This document shows positions 18,258 to 30,451 of a stretch of 64,000 bases of DNA, in pieces (positions within the stretch are counted from its first letter, which is position 1; each line of letters begins with the position of its first letter). Under the pieces are notes generated by a model. That model was not told where the DNA came from, did no database searches, and saw only the letters and a program-made list of their open reading frames with translations. Position numbers and translations under genes: made by a program. Source of the DNA: Vagococcus sp. CY52-2 (GTDB lineage: Bacteria; Bacillota; Bacilli; Lactobacillales; Vagococcaceae); the NCBI RefSeq assembly GCF_022655055.1, contig NZ_CP093384.1, positions 1,302,001 through 1,366,000 of the forward strand. The letters are read 5' to 3'.

Positions 18258-19505
18258 TTAAACAAACATTTTTTGTAGGAATGCTTTTTTCATTTCTTGT
18301 AATTTTTCTAACTCACACTGATGAAGTGCGATAGTGTCGTCTAGTTGCTTGAAGAAGTTTCCGATTTGGGATTGTTCTTCCATATTTTTGGGAAAGGATA
18401 CGATTGTTTTTTGTAGGTTTCCTTTACTAATTGAGGATACTTTAGACCCTTGCATCAATCTTAAAAGCTGTCTATGATAAACATCAGAGTTAATATAATA
18501 TCCTAAAAAGAATTCTGCCTTTTTTTCTTTTGATCTTGCAACAATAGTATGCAATCCTGCAACAAGATTTTCATCAGTAATACCACTAACTTCTACAGCT
18601 TTTCCTACAGTTTCATCTTCAGCTGCATCTGCAAAAATTAAGTCACCATTTTTTAGTAAATTGGAGTTATATTTTTCTAATTTACCATCAGTAATATATG
18701 GGATTTCATCTATCTTAATATTTAGAATAGTAGAATATTTGATTAATATATCACCATAGTGGACACTTTTAACATCACCCTCATCATAGTTTAACAATGC
18801 TCTAGACAGTGAGTTTGTGGATACAGGAAAATTAAAACAATCACTAAACTTACGCTGTTCCCAAGCGTCAGTAAAACCTTTAAAACGAATTTCAGGCACT
18901 ACTTCATCTTTTTTAGGGAACATTTTTTGTAAAAAGCCTTTTTTCTGTTCTTTCAATAAATCTAACTCACGCTGATGAAGTGCGATAGTATCATCTAGTT
19001 GTTTGAAGAAGCTACCGATTTTTGTTTGTTCGTCAATACTTTTAGGATATTGGAATACTCTTTGCTCCATGCCACCTTTAGTAACATGAACCATCGTAGT
19101 CCCATTAGTTGTTAGTTTTATTCGTTCTTTATCAGTCAATAACCAAGTATACAAATATAATTTATCAATTTCATTTGAAAGAAATTGTAATTTCCAAATA
19201 TGATAATGATATATTACTCGTTCTTCATTCCAAATTTCTGGTCCAAAGTTTGTTGCCCACAAATATAGCAAATCTCCTTTATCTGCATATTTATTATTAT
19301 CCAGTTCTAAATCGGAATAATACCACCTATCATTAGTATTAAAATTTCCAACTCGTAATACTCTATATTTTCCGGTATCAAGAAGTTCTTTTTGTTTATA
19401 AGCTCTACCATTCAAAAAATTAATAACTTCTCCTAACTTACGCTGTTCCCAAGCGTCAGTAAAATCTTTAAAACGAATCACTGGTGCAAGATGATTAGTT
19501 GTCAT
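18258..19505 (-). CDS. hsdS: Type I restriction-modification specificity subunit (HsdS), complete
   Basis: HsdS chooses the bipartite DNA target for the methylase and nuclease. It has two half-repeats. TRD1 begins at AWEQRK (residues 18-23) and ends at DEQTKIGSFFKQLDDTIALHQ. TRD2 begins at a second AWEQRK (about 213-218) and ends at EEQSQIGNFFKQLDDTIALHQ, before the C-terminal helix. The start is taken as the ATG at 19505, which overlaps the hsdM end by 11 bases (translational coupling); upstream GTG readings lack a ribosome site. It has about 415 residues. The repeats match the inverted silent cassette at 16749-17251, so the second or first domain can be exchanged. Confidence 0.94.
   Translation of the reverse strand: MTTNHLAPVIRFKDFTDAWEQRKLGEVINFLNGRAYKQKELLDTGKYRVLRVGNFNTNDRWYYSDLELDNNKYADKGDLLYLWATNFGPEIWNEERVIYHYHIWKLQFLSNEIDKLYLYTWLLTDKERIKLTTNGTTMVHVTKGGMEQRVFQYPKSIDEQTKIGSFFKQLDDTIALHQRELDLLKEQKKGFLQKMFPKKDEVVPEIRFKGFTDAWEQRKFSDCFNFPVSTNSLSRALLNYDEGDVKSVHYGDILIKYSTILNIKIDEIPYITDGKLEKYNSNLLKNGDLIFADAAEDETVGKAVEVSGITDENLVAGLHTIVARSKEKKAEFFLGYYINSDVYHRQLLRLMQGSKVSSISKGNLQKTIVSFPKNMEEQSQIGNFFKQLDDTIALHQCELEKLQEMKKAFLQKMFV
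18315..18338 (-). repeat. hsdS 3' repeat, end of recognition domain 2
   Basis: This encodes the DTIALHQ region at the end of TRD2. It matches the silent cassette copy (17219-17242) at 22 of 24 bases, in inverted orientation. Confidence 0.85.
18850..18868 (-). repeat. hsdS 5' repeat, start of recognition domain 2
   Basis: This is the exact reverse complement of 16749-16767 and encodes AWEQRK at the start of TRD2. Recombination here with the silent copy would invert about 2.1 kb, including int, and put the stored domain in frame as a new TRD2. Confidence 0.92.
18969..18992 (-). repeat. hsdS 3' repeat, end of recognition domain 1
   Basis: This is the exact 24-base inverted copy of 17219-17242 and encodes DTIALHQ at the end of TRD1. 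It offers a second crossover point between the silent cassette and the complete hsdS. Confidence 0.9.
19438..19456 (-). repeat. hsdS 5' repeat, start of recognition domain 1
   Basis: This is the exact reverse complement of 16749-16767, located at the start of TRD1 just inside the hsdS start. It is also a direct repeat of 18850-18868, so deletion between these two is conceivable. Confidence 0.92.
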
Positions 19506-21108
19506 GGTTATCACCACCACGTGTCAATATGGATTTAAAGGCATCTAATTCATCTTTTGCATCATCAGTGGTCGCAACTAAATCATCTAAAAACGTTGTA
19601 AGTACTTGATGAGCTTCTATAATATCTTTTTGAACAGTGGTCAATTCAGTCGCGACATGTTTTAGTAAGATAGGTTCTTCTTCTTCAAACGTATCAACAT
19701 AGCGTGGAATATTTAAGTTAAAATCATTTTCTGTAATCTCATCAAACGTGGCAAGCTGTGCGTATTTATCCACGTTTTCACGTGCCAAATAAGTTTGAAG
19801 AATTTTATCTATGGCATCATTGGTTAACACGTTTTGATTTTTTCCTTTTTCAAAATCTTTTGATGCATCAATAAAGAAGACATCACGATTTTTACGATTT
19901 TTCTTCAATACAATAACAGTCGTTGGAATGCTTGTATTAAAGAAAATGTTTGCCGGTAACCCAATCACTGTGTCTATTGCACCATGTTCTAATAAGATTT
20001 TACGGATTTTTCCTTCTGCTGCACCACGAAATAGCACACCATGAGGTAACACAATCGCCATCACGCCTGTGTCTTTCAAATGATAATAACCATGTAATAA
20101 AAAGGCAAAATCTGCTTTTGATTTAGGAGCTAGTACACCATAGGGAGCAAATCTTGGATCATCTAAAAAGCCTTTATCTGCTGTCCATTTAGCACTGTAC
20201 GGTGGATTCATTAGTACGGCATCAAAGTTCGTTGGCTCTTCTGTCGGCCAATCCGCATCCAATGTGTCACTATTATGTAAATGCTGATTTGCCACGTCAA
20301 CACCATGTAAAATCATATTCATACGAGCTAAATTATAGGTGGAGGTTTTTAATTCCTGTCCAAAATAATTGATCGTACCAGGTTCATTCGAAAATTTTTG
20401 AACATTTAATAATAAAGAACCTGATCCCATCGCTGCGTCATACACGCTAAATCCTCGTTTATCCTCTTTACCACTTAAGACAATTTGAGTCATTAAGGTA
20501 GAAACAGCTTGTGGTGTATAAAACTCCCCAGCTTTTTTTCCTGAATCAGAAGCAAACTGACCAATTAAATACTCATACGCATCTCCAAGCGCATCTCCTT
20601 CGTGGGCAATATCTAATGAATCAAGCTCCACCATCACTTCAGAAATGGTTTTATTTTGTTTTTGTGGTGTAGTTCCCAAACGTTTTGAATACAAGTCAAT
20701 ATCTTCAAACAAGTTAACAAACAACTCACTACTTTGCTCGATATTTCTAAACCCTTGAGCCAAATCTTCTAATTGAAATTGTCCCGTATGGATTTTATCC
20801 ACTAAAGAAGTAAACGTTAAACCTGGTTCTAAGGCATAGGAATACATGTATTTCAATTCAGAAATCAAATCATCTCTTAACTCATCATCTTTAAATGCTT
20901 CTTCGTAAATTGCTTGAGCTTCTTTTAGACTGTGAGCAGGTTGTTCCAACAAATCAGCGGCACTATACAACATTCTATCTGATAAATATTTATAAAAAAC
21001 CAAGCCTAATAAATAGTCCTTATAATCTGCCGCATCCATTTTAGAACGTAGAATATCCGCACTATTCCATAAAGCTTGGTATAACGTTTTTGATTCTTGC
21101 TTACTCAT
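19495..21108 (-). CDS. hsdM: Type I DNA methyltransferase subunit (HsdM)
   Basis: HsdM methylates adenine in the HsdS-chosen target using SAM. The 537 residues start at the ATG at 21108, preceded by AAGGAGA; a longer open reading from 21192 begins in the upstream promoter/terminator region and is rejected. The N-terminal HsdM helical domain starts at LYQALWNSADILRSKMDAADYKDYLLGLVFYKYLS (written here as a region of about residues 8-43). SAM motif I is DAAMGSGSLLL (about 221-231) and the catalytic motif IV is NPPY (about 300). It heads the R-M operon and is coupled to hsdS. Confidence 0.95.
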   Translation of the reverse strand: MSKQESKTLYQALWNSADILRSKMDAADYKDYLLGLVFYKYLSDRMLYSAADLLEQPAHSLKEAQAIYEEAFKDDELRDDLISELKYMYSYALEPGLTFTSLVDKIHTGQFQLEDLAQGFRNIEQSSELFVNLFEDIDLYSKRLGTTPQKQNKTISEVMVELDSLDIAHEGDALGDAYEYLIGQFASDSGKKAGEFYTPQAVSTLMTQIVLSGKEDKRGFSVYDAAMGSGSLLLNVQKFSNEPGTINYFGQELKTSTYNLARMNMILHGVDVANQHLHNSDTLDADWPTEEPTNFDAVLMNPPYSAKWTADKGFLDDPRFAPYGVLAPKSKADFAFLLHGYYHLKDTGVMAIVLPHGVLFRGAAEGKIRKILLEHGAIDTVIGLPANIFFNTSIPTTVIVLKKNRKNRDVFFIDASKDFEKGKNQNVLTNDAIDKILQTYLARENVDKYAQLATFDEITENDFNLNIPRYVDTFEEEEPILLKHVATELTTVQKDIIEAHQVLTTFLDDLVATTDDAKDELDAFKSILTRGGDNHDN

Positions 21109-21142
21109 TGTGTGTCTCCTTATAAGTTCATCTTTTTTCCTT

Positions 21143-21151
21143 ATTATAGCA
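21143..21151 (-). promoter_or_regulatory. Extended -10 promoter of hsdM-hsdS
   Basis: On the minus strand TGC-TATAAT (TATAAT at 21143-21148) lies about 35 bases upstream of the hsdM ATG and just downstream of the galE terminator. No strong -35 is seen. Confidence 0.6.
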
Positions 21152-21158
21152 TAGAAAA

Positions 21159-21187
21159 AAGCCAAGAACGATGACCGTCCTTGGCTT
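21159..21187 (-). terminator. Terminator after galE
   Basis: Arms AAGCCAAG and CTTGGCTT (21159-21166 and 21180-21187) are followed by six T on the minus strand. It lies between galE and hsdM and isolates the R-M operon. Confidence 0.85.
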
Positions 21188-21199
21188 AACATTTACTCG

Positions 21200-22192
21200 C
21201 TATTTTTCGTATCCATGTGGGTGACTTTGATGCCATTGCCACGCACTGGAAATAATCGTTTCCACATCAGTGTATTGAGGATTCCACCCTAAAATAGTTT
21301 TCGCTTTTTCATTTGAAGCCACTAACATTGACGGGTCTCCTGCACGTCTTGGTGCAATCTCAGAAGGAATAGCTTTTCCAGTTACTTTGATGGCTTCAGT
21401 CAGCAATTCTTTTACTGAAAACCCATTGCTACTACCAAGATTAATAATTTGGCTTTCATCATGTGTGGATAAATAGTTTAAGGCTAATATATGCGCGTCA
21501 ACTAAATCTACGACATGCACATAATCACGAATGCATGTGCCATCTGGTGTTGGATAATCATCACCAAAAATCATTAATTTTTCACGTTGATTTAGTGCCA
21601 CTTGTAAAATGATTGGGAGTAAATGCGTTTCAGGGGTGTGATCTTCACCGATTGACGCATCAAGCATCGCACCTGCCACATTGAAATAACGCAATGATAC
21701 ATATTTAATACCATATGCCTTATCACACCATTTCATCATTTTTTCCATCATCAATTTACTTTCGCCGTAAGGATTTGTTGGATTCGTTGGCGTGTCTTCC
21801 GTAATAGGCGTTACATCAGGTTCACCGTAAGTCGCAGCGGTTGAAGAAAAGACAATTTCTTTCACGTCAAATTCATTCATCACCTCAAGTAAGGTTTGCA
21901 TGCCGTAAACATTATTATTAAAATATTTTAGTGGGTTTTCAACTGATTCGCCAACAAGTGAACTTGCAGCAAAATGAACGACTTGCGAAATATCTTCTTT
22001 CTCAAAAACACCTGTTAAAAAATCTTTATCACGAATATCTCCTTCATAAAACGTGGCACGTTCGTCCACTGCTTCTTTATGTCCAGTCAATAAATTATCC
22101 ACCACAACCACTTCTTTGCCACTATCCAATAACCGTTTTACTGCATGAGAGCCAATGTAACCTGCTCCACCTAAAACTAACACTTTTGACAT
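21200..22192 (-). CDS. galE: UDP-glucose 4-epimerase
   Basis: GalE interconverts UDP-glucose and UDP-galactose (Leloir pathway and cell-surface sugar supply). The SDR fold shows GGAGYIG (about residues 8-14) for NAD, the STAATYG segment and the catalytic YxxxK in YGESK. The start is taken as the ATG at 22192, 6 bases after AGGAGG; the ATG at 22198 is too close to that site. It has about 330 residues. No other Leloir genes are adjacent. It lies between polC and the R-M operon, so it is part of the block that separates polC from rimP. Confidence 0.95.
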   Translation of the reverse strand: MSKVLVLGGAGYIGSHAVKRLLDSGKEVVVVDNLLTGHKEAVDERATFYEGDIRDKDFLTGVFEKEDISQVVHFAASSLVGESVENPLKYFNNNVYGMQTLLEVMNEFDVKEIVFSSTAATYGEPDVTPITEDTPTNPTNPYGESKLMMEKMMKWCDKAYGIKYVSLRYFNVAGAMLDASIGEDHTPETHLLPIILQVALNQREKLMIFGDDYPTPDGTCIRDYVHVVDLVDAHILALNYLSTHDESQIINLGSSNGFSVKELLTEAIKVTGKAIPSEIAPRRAGDPSMLVASNEKAKTILGWNPQYTDVETIISSAWQWHQSHPHGYEK

Positions 22193-22212
22193 TTTCATCC
22201 TCCTGCTATTTT

Positions 22213-25200
22213 TTATAACATATCAAACAAGGACAATTGATTTTCATCTGGTAAGTCTTTTAACACACCATTGTCTGTCATGTATTCGATCAATGTTTTA
22301 GATACCTTTCCTCTATTAGATAAATCTTCCTTAGATAAAAAGTCTTGTTCTTCACGAGCGGCCACAATTTGTTTTGCTACGTTTAATCCTAAACTTGGAA
22401 CAGAACGAAATGGCGCAATCAATGTGTCACCATCAATTACAAAGTTTTCTGCATCTGATTTATACAAATCAATCATTTGGAATTTAAAGCCACGCTCTAA
22501 CATTTCGTTAGCAATCTCCAACACGGTTAATAAGTTTTTCTCTTTAGTTGAGGCATCCATTCCCTTATCAGTGATTTCTTTCATGCGTGCTTTGACCGCG
22601 TCTTTTCCTTTTGACATTGCCACAATATCAAAGTCATTAGCACGAACTGAGAAATACGCTGCATAATAAAAAATGGGATGATGCACTTTAAAGTAAGCCA
22701 CACGTAGCGCCATCAACACATATGCTGCGGCATGGGCTTTAGGGAACATATACTTGATTTTCAAACACGATTCAATGTACCACTCTGGCACATTATTCGC
22801 ACGCATCTCTACTTGCCATTCATCTGGTATTCCTTTTCCTTTACGGACACTTTCCATTATCTTAAACGCTAAGCCATCTTCTAACCCAGCATGCATTAGA
22901 TACACCATGATATCATCACGACACCCAATCACATCAGCCAGTGTGGTCGTTCCTTGGCGAATTAATTCTTCCGCATTACCTAACCAAACGTCTGTACCAT
23001 GTGAGAGGCCAGATATTTGTAGTAACTCGGCAAAAGTAGTTGGTTTTGTTTGTTCTAACATACCACGAACAAATTTTGTCCCAAACTCAGGAATACCAAG
23101 TGTACCTGTTTTAGAATAAATTTGATCAGGCTCTACACCTAAAACTTGTGGTCCAGAGAAAATCTTCATGACTTCTGGATCATCAGCCGGAATGGTTTTT
23201 GGATCAATTCCAGATAAATCCTGCAACATACGAATCACTGTTGGATCATCGTGTCCAAGTATATCAAGTTTTAACACATTATCATGAATCGAATGGAAAT
23301 CAAAGTGAGTCGTACGCCACTCAGAATCTTGGTCATCAGCTGGGTATTGGATTGGGGTAAAGTCATACACATCCATATAATCAGGAATCACAATAATTCC
23401 CCCTGGATGCTGTCCAGTGGTTCGTTTCACACCTGTTGATCCTTTTGCTAGACGGTCAATTTCAGCGCCACGAAAACTCAAATCATTGTCTCGTTCGTAG
23501 CCTTTTACAAACCCATAAGCCGTTTTATCAGCTACTGTACCGATTGTTCCGGCACGGAAAACATAATCTTCCCCAAACAACACTTTCGTATAATTATGTG
23601 CTTCTGGTTGGTATGTCCCTGAGAAGTTCAAATCAATATCGGGTACTTTATCACCGTGGAATCCTAAGAACGTCTCAAATGGAATATCGTGTCCGTCTTT
23701 TGACAGTTTAGCCCCACATTTAGGACAGTCTTTTTCTGGTAAGTCAAAACCTGAACCATAACTACCATCTTCAAAAAACTCTGAATACTGACATTCAGGA
23801 CACAAATAATGTGGTGGAAGTGGATTTACTTCTGTAATACCTGTCATGGTTGCGACAAAACTTGACCCAACTGATCCACGAGACCCAACTAAGTAACCAT
23901 CTTCTAAACTCTTATGAACCAGCTTTTGAGAGATTAAATAAATAACGGAGAACCCATTCCCGTTTATACTTTTTAGCTCTTTTTCAATTCGTTTCTCAAC
24001 GATTTCTGGCAACTCCTCACCGTAAAGTCGATGTGCTTCATCATAACTTAATTTCGTAATCTCATCTTCTGACCCTTCAATTTTTGGGGTATATAACTCT
24101 TGTTTGACAGGTACAACGTCTTCACACATATCCATAATTTTTCGTGTGTTGTCTACCACAATTTCTTTGGCTTTTTCTTCACCTAAAAAACTAAACGCAT
24201 CCAACATTTCATTCGTTGTTAAAAAGTGTACGTCCGGTAATTCATAGCGATTTAGAGGATTCGCTCCTCCCATCGAATTAATTAAAATTTTACGATAAAT
24301 AGCGTCTTCTTTATTTAAATAGTGAACATTTCCTGTTGCCACCACTATCTTACCTAAATCGTCCCCAATCGACACCAGATTAGTCATGATGTCTTCTAAG
24401 TCCTCATCATTTTTAACGAGTTCTGCTTCAATCAATGGAGCATAAACTTGTTTTGGCATGACTTCGATATAGTCATAAAATTTTGCACGCTTTTTGGCTT
24501 CTTCGACACCTTTTTGCATCATCGCTTCAAAAATTTCACCATTACTACATGCTGAACCCACTAACAATCCTTCTCGAAATTCAGATAACTTCGAGCGTGG
24601 AATACGTGGTACACGATAAAAATAATTAACATTTGACATCGAGATTAACTTAAATAAATTTTTCAACCCTACCTGTGTTTGGGCGAGAATCGTTGCATGG
24701 AATGGACGTGCTCGCTTATACGCATCTCCCTCACCAATATGTTGATTAAACTCATCATGATAATACACACCAAATTCTTCTTGTGCTTTTTTGACAAATA
24801 TCCAACACAAATGACCGGTTGCTTCCGAGTCATAAATCGCACGGTGATGTTGCTCCAAGTTGATGTTATATTTTTTGGTCAAACGGTTTAAACGATGTGA
24901 CTTTAATTCAGGATGAAGTAGTCGTGATAGTTCCAGGGTATCAATGACTGGATTAGGAGCTTCTGGCATATCGTATTTTTCATAACTAGTATTCAAGAAT
25001 CCCATATCAAAACTAGCATTGTGGGCAACTAAAATACTATCACGGCAGAACTCTTCAAATAGCGTTAAGACTTCTTTTTCAGATTTTGACCCCTTTACCA
25101 TATCATCTGTAATTCCCGTCAGATGAATGGTTGTTTGAGATAATGGATGACCTGGATCGATAAATTGTTCAAAGGTATCAATAATGTTTCCCTTATGCAT

Positions 25201-26550
25201 TTTCACAGCAGCTAACTCGATAATCGTGTCATAAACCGCTGATAGTCCCGTTGTTTCCACGTCAAAGACAACATAAGTCGCATCTGTTAAACTAATATGT
25301 TTTGGATTATACGCAATCGGGACACCATCATCGACGATGTTTGCTTCCACACCAAACAACACTTTTACACCATGTTTTTTCCCAGCAAAATAAGCATCTG
25401 GATACGCTTGTGCGCCACTATGGTCGGTAATCGCAATTCCTGGCATCCCCCATTTTCCAGCTTGAGCCACTAAATCTGTGGCACTATTGGTCGCATCCAT
25501 GGTACTCATATTTGTATGAAGATGAAGCTCAACACGTTTTTCCTCTTCAGGGGCTGTATCTTTTCTTAATTCTTTTTTTACCTCAACTAAGTCTTGACAA
25601 TTCATCACTAAATCACGCATAAACGTGTCTTCCTGGATACTACCTCGTGCTCTTAACCAACTTCCGGTTTTAATTGCTTCAAATAAAGCGACGTCTTTTT
25701 CATTATTAGAAAATTTCTTCACAGCAAATGACGATGAATAATCTGTGATTTTGACAATTAATAACTTTCTGCCTGAACGTAATTCTCTAATTTCTTTATC
25801 AAACACAAACCCTTCGATAGTCACACGACGTTCTTCTTCAATGATGTCTTCCATACGTGTGATCACCTCATTACTTGGAATCGTTCTTCCAAGTTGAATT
25901 GGGCCTTCATGTTCAAGCGTTTCTTGTTTTTTCTTTTGTTGTTGATTTTTTTCAATGGCTGCAGCTGTTTGTTTCATTAATTCTTCTGCTTGCTCTTGTT
26001 GCCGTTGTTCAAACGCCTTTTGAATATCTGACTCTTTTGTGTCATCAATTCGAACAACAAATTTAAACTCAGGAAATCCGTAGCGTTTATATAGCTCACT
26101 AAGGCGTCCTAAATGTTTTTGACTTAAATATTTTTCGACCCCTTCATTTTCAACCAATAAAATAACCTGCTGGTCTTCAACAAATGGTGGTGTTTGCAAC
26201 AATGAATTTTTCACAACATTTGTCATCTCTTCATTGGCCTTTAATACGTGATACCAATAATCTGCTAATAAATCATCATTTAAGTCTTTATTTTGGCTCG
26301 ATACAACCAATGAAGTACGCGCAATATCATTAAAAGCAGTCTCTAAATGAGTAGATAACAACTGATAATGTGACATTGGTAAAATATGATGAAACCCTAA
26401 ATTAAACTCCCATAGTCGACTTTTTTTATGTACAGTGACTTTTTTCACTTCACCTGTTTCTAAAAGAGGATAGTTGGATAATTGGTCATCTAAAGCAATT
26501 TGTTTTATTAATTGAGCATATAATTCTACTGGTGATAAGCTCATGGTCAT
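22213..26550 (-). CDS. polC: DNA polymerase III PolC-type alpha subunit
   Basis: PolC is the replicative polymerase of low-GC Gram-positives, with built-in proofreading. In order it shows an N-terminal domain, an OB fold (about residues 225-310), the PHP domain ([15 protein letters not shown]), the inserted 3'-5' exonuclease ([11 protein letters not shown] and [11 protein letters not shown]), a zinc finger (CPECQ...CPKCG), the palm/fingers and a helix-hairpin-helix end. I choose the ATG at 26550, preceded by AAAGGA, giving about 1445 residues. An ATG two codons downstream is also possible. It lies after proS, as is common, but not next to rimP. Confidence 0.96.
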   Translation of the reverse strand: MTMSLSPVELYAQLIKQIALDDQLSNYPLLETGEVKKVTVHKKSRLWEFNLGFHHILPMSHYQLLSTHLETAFNDIARTSLVVSSQNKDLNDDLLADYWYHVLKANEEMTNVVKNSLLQTPPFVEDQQVILLVENEGVEKYLSQKHLGRLSELYKRYGFPEFKFVVRIDDTKESDIQKAFEQRQQEQAEELMKQTAAAIEKNQQQKKKQETLEHEGPIQLGRTIPSNEVITRMEDIIEEERRVTIEGFVFDKEIRELRSGRKLLIVKITDYSSSFAVKKFSNNEKDVALFEAIKTGSWLRARGSIQEDTFMRDLVMNCQDLVEVKKELRKDTAPEEEKRVELHLHTNMSTMDATNSATDLVAQAGKWGMPGIAITDHSGAQAYPDAYFAGKKHGVKVLFGVEANIVDDGVPIAYNPKHISLTDATYVVFDVETTGLSAVYDTIIELAAVKMHKGNIIDTFEQFIDPGHPLSQTTIHLTGITDDMVKGSKSEKEVLTLFEEFCRDSILVAHNASFDMGFLNTSYEKYDMPEAPNPVIDTLELSRLLHPELKSHRLNRLTKKYNINLEQHHRAIYDSEATGHLCWIFVKKAQEEFGVYYHDEFNQHIGEGDAYKRARPFHATILAQTQVGLKNLFKLISMSNVNYFYRVPRIPRSKLSEFREGLLVGSACSNGEIFEAMMQKGVEEAKKRAKFYDYIEVMPKQVYAPLIEAELVKNDEDLEDIMTNLVSIGDDLGKIVVATGNVHYLNKEDAIYRKILINSMGGANPLNRYELPDVHFLTTNEMLDAFSFLGEEKAKEIVVDNTRKIMDMCEDVVPVKQELYTPKIEGSEDEITKLSYDEAHRLYGEELPEIVEKRIEKELKSINGNGFSVIYLISQKLVHKSLEDGYLVGSRGSVGSSFVATMTGITEVNPLPPHYLCPECQYSEFFEDGSYGSGFDLPEKDCPKCGAKLSKDGHDIPFETFLGFHGDKVPDIDLNFSGTYQPEAHNYTKVLFGEDYVFRAGTIGTVADKTAYGFVKGYERDNDLSFRGAEIDRLAKGSTGVKRTTGQHPGGIIVIPDYMDVYDFTPIQYPADDQDSEWRTTHFDFHSIHDNVLKLDILGHDDPTVIRMLQDLSGIDPKTIPADDPEVMKIFSGPQVLGVEPDQIYSKTGTLGIPEFGTKFVRGMLEQTKPTTFAELLQISGLSHGTDVWLGNAEELIRQGTTTLADVIGCRDDIMVYLMHAGLEDGLAFKIMESVRKGKGIPDEWQVEMRANNVPEWYIESCLKIKYMFPKAHAAAYVLMALRVAYFKVHHPIFYYAAYFSVRANDFDIVAMSKGKDAVKARMKEITDKGMDASTKEKNLLTVLEIANEMLERGFKFQMIDLYKSDAENFVIDGDTLIAPFRSVPSLGLNVAKQIVAAREEQDFLSKEDLSNRGKVSKTLIEYMTDNGVLKDLPDENQLSLFDML

Positions 26551-26581
26551 CCCTACTTTCCTTTTTACATTATACATGAAA

Positions 26582-26612
26582 AAGGTTCTTAGTAAATAAG
26601 ACTAAGAACCTT
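26582..26612 (-). terminator. Terminator between proS and polC
   Basis: Perfect 12-bp arms (26582-26593 and 26601-26612) with a 7-base loop are followed by T residues on the minus strand. A TATAAT (26569-26574) lies just downstream, and TTTACT inside the hairpin gives a 16-base spacing. A polC promoter may therefore overlap this terminator. Confidence 0.82.
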
Positions 26613-26622
26613 AAAGGTATTG

Positions 26623-28338
<1,716 letters not shown>

Positions 28339-28347
28339 CTAATCATA

Positions 28348-29628
28348 TTATTGAATAAAAAATCGTTGAATATCATTCCAAGTAACAGCAACCATTAATA
28401 CAACTAGAATCACCACTCCAGCCATAGTAATCATCACTTCTTTTTCTTGACTTAATGGTTTACCGCGAACACCTTCATATAAATTCAGCATTAACTTTCC
28501 ACCATCAAGACCTGGTAATGGAATTAGGTTCATAATTCCTAAATTGACTGATAACATCGCGGTAAAGGATAAGATAGCGATGATGCCACTTTTTGACACA
28601 GATTCAGATAGTTTAAAAATCATGACAGGACCACCTAATTTATTAATACTAAATCCAGTAATCAAATCACCCAATGCTTTAAAAATAGTTAATGAATTAG
28701 CAATCATTTGTGTCACTCCATATTGGATCTTACCAAAAAATGATAATGGCATGAACTTATTGCTCATCTGAATCCCAATCATTCCAACACTAGGATTTTG
28801 TTCACTTTTTTCTGGTACGACTTCAACCGTTCTTTTTTCATTTTTATCATTTTCTAAAACTAAAGACACTTTTTTTCCAGCATTAGAAGAAATTTCTGCT
28901 GAAATATCCGTAAATTTTGGTGTGTCATTACTATTTACTTGAATAATTTTATCACCCGGTTTAATGCCTGCTTTATCCGCTACACTATTTTGGATAACTC
29001 CACCAATCGCATTTGATGGATCTTCAACATATTTTCCACCTTGCATAAAAGCTACAAGGATAAACAGAACTGCAGCTAAGATGAAATTATTCATGGGTCC
29101 TGCAAAATTTGTCATCATTCGACGACCTAAAGAAGCTGATTGAAATTGAACATCACGTGGTGCAATTTGTGTTTCAATACCATCTTCTTCAATAATCGTT
29201 GCGTCATGAGATACTGGAAAAATCTTTTCTTCAGATTCATCCCCATTTTCATATCCTTTAATAAATAATTTATCTTCTAAATCATATGCAATCAATTCAA
29301 TTGGTATACTATTAGGTAATTGTACTTTTTTTGTTGGGTTGATTTTCGTTACAATACCATTTTCATCTATAACAAGTGACAAGTGCATTCCAGGAGATAG
29401 TTCTCCCTCCTCTTCACCTTCACCCGCCATTCGAACATACCCACCAATTGGTAGTAAACGGATAGTATACGTTGTTCCGTTATGACGATGATAAAATAAT
29501 TTTGGTCCCATGCCAATTGAAAACTCACGAACCAATATGCCGCCACGTTTAGCAAAAATAAAATGACCAAACTCGTGAACTAGAACAATCAAACCAAACA
29601 CAAAAATAAATGTTAAAAATGTTTTCAT
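28348..29628 (-). CDS. rseP: Site-2 metalloprotease RseP/Eep, regulator of sigma processing
   Basis: This intramembrane zinc protease cleaves anti-sigma factors and, in enterococci (Eep), trims pheromone and signal peptides. The first membrane helix carries HEFGH (zinc ligands and catalytic Glu, about residues 18-22). A PDZ domain lies at about 205-275 (GVIQNSVADKAGIKPGDKI), and the last zinc ligand is in PLPGLDGG. The 426 residues and at least four membrane segments fit the family. It sits between cdsA and proS, the standard context. Confidence 0.95.
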   Translation of the reverse strand: MKTFLTFIFVFGLIVLVHEFGHFIFAKRGGILVREFSIGMGPKLFYHRHNGTTYTIRLLPIGGYVRMAGEGEEEGELSPGMHLSLVIDENGIVTKINPTKKVQLPNSIPIELIAYDLEDKLFIKGYENGDESEEKIFPVSHDATIIEEDGIETQIAPRDVQFQSASLGRRMMTNFAGPMNNFILAAVLFILVAFMQGGKYVEDPSNAIGGVIQNSVADKAGIKPGDKIIQVNSNDTPKFTDISAEISSNAGKKVSLVLENDKNEKRTVEVVPEKSEQNPSVGMIGIQMSNKFMPLSFFGKIQYGVTQMIANSLTIFKALGDLITGFSINKLGGPVMIFKLSESVSKSGIIAILSFTAMLSVNLGIMNLIPLPGLDGGKLMLNLYEGVRGKPLSQEKEVMITMAGVVILVVLMVAVTWNDIQRFFIQ

Positions 29629-29662
29629 CAGAACATCCCTTCTACTTATTGTATCAATCTAT

Positions 29663-30451
29663 TTAAAACAATCCGACTAAATGCATCAATGGAAAGACAA
29701 ATAATAAGCTATCAAACCGATCTAATATGCCACCATGTCCTGGTAAAATATTTCCAGAGTCTTTCACACCATAGTAACGTTTATAAGCTGATTCAACCAA
29801 ATCACCCAATTGTCCGACAACTGAAAAAATGATAGCTAGTAATAACATCACAAACACATTATAAGTTAATGGCCATATTAAAGTAAAAACAAGTGACACA
29901 ACCACTGCACATAACATACCACCAAGAGAGCCTTCAACGGTTTTATTTGGGGAAATATCTGGTGCTAATTTTCTTTTACCATATTTTCTACCAATCATGT
30001 AAGCCCCAATATCTGTAGACCAAACAATAAATAATGCATACATCAAGACATGTAATCCCGTTTCTCTAGCAGAAATAAAGTTTTGAAAACCAGTCCCCAC
30101 ATATAAACTCACTAATACTGGAAAACCAATAGTATCAAAAGTTAACGCATTTTTAAGAAAAACAGGTAGAACTAATAATGCCATCACGACTAAATAAAAC
30201 AAGGTGTTACCATTCACTGTTTTAGGTAAAAAATCATACCACGTTGAGCGTGGTAAAATCAACACAACGGAACCAACTATTGCTAAAATCCCCTCTGGTG
30301 TTTTAATGTCTAACCCTTTCATCCTAAATAACTCATAAACCGCAATCCCACCTAACATAGCCATCACGACTTGCAGTGGCATTTGTCCAATAACTATTAG
30401 TGGAATAAATAAAATTAATGCAACAACTGCTGTAATCACTCTTTGTCTCAT
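29663..30451 (-). CDS. cdsA: Phosphatidate cytidylyltransferase
   Basis: CdsA makes CDP-diacylglycerol from phosphatidic acid and CTP, the branch point for phosphatidylglycerol and cardiolipin. The 262-residue protein is mostly membrane helices. Near the end it carries the family signature SAYKRYYGVKDSGNILPGHG, with GGILDRFD immediately after. It overlaps uppS by 4 bases and is followed by rseP. Confidence 0.96.
   Translation of the reverse strand: MRQRVITAVVALILFIPLIVIGQMPLQVVMAMLGGIAVYELFRMKGLDIKTPEGILAIVGSVVLILPRSTWYDFLPKTVNGNTLFYLVVMALLVLPVFLKNALTFDTIGFPVLVSLYVGTGFQNFISARETGLHVLMYALFIVWSTDIGAYMIGRKYGKRKLAPDISPNKTVEGSLGGMLCAVVVSLVFTLIWPLTYNVFVMLLLAIIFSVVGQLGDLVESAYKRYYGVKDSGNILPGHGGILDRFDSLLFVFPLMHLVGLF

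Noticed and set aside
22271-22666. Plus-strand open frame of 131 codons inside polC
   Set aside because: It is antisense to a highly conserved part of polC and lacks a ribosome site. The same applies to the other overlapping frames within long genes.
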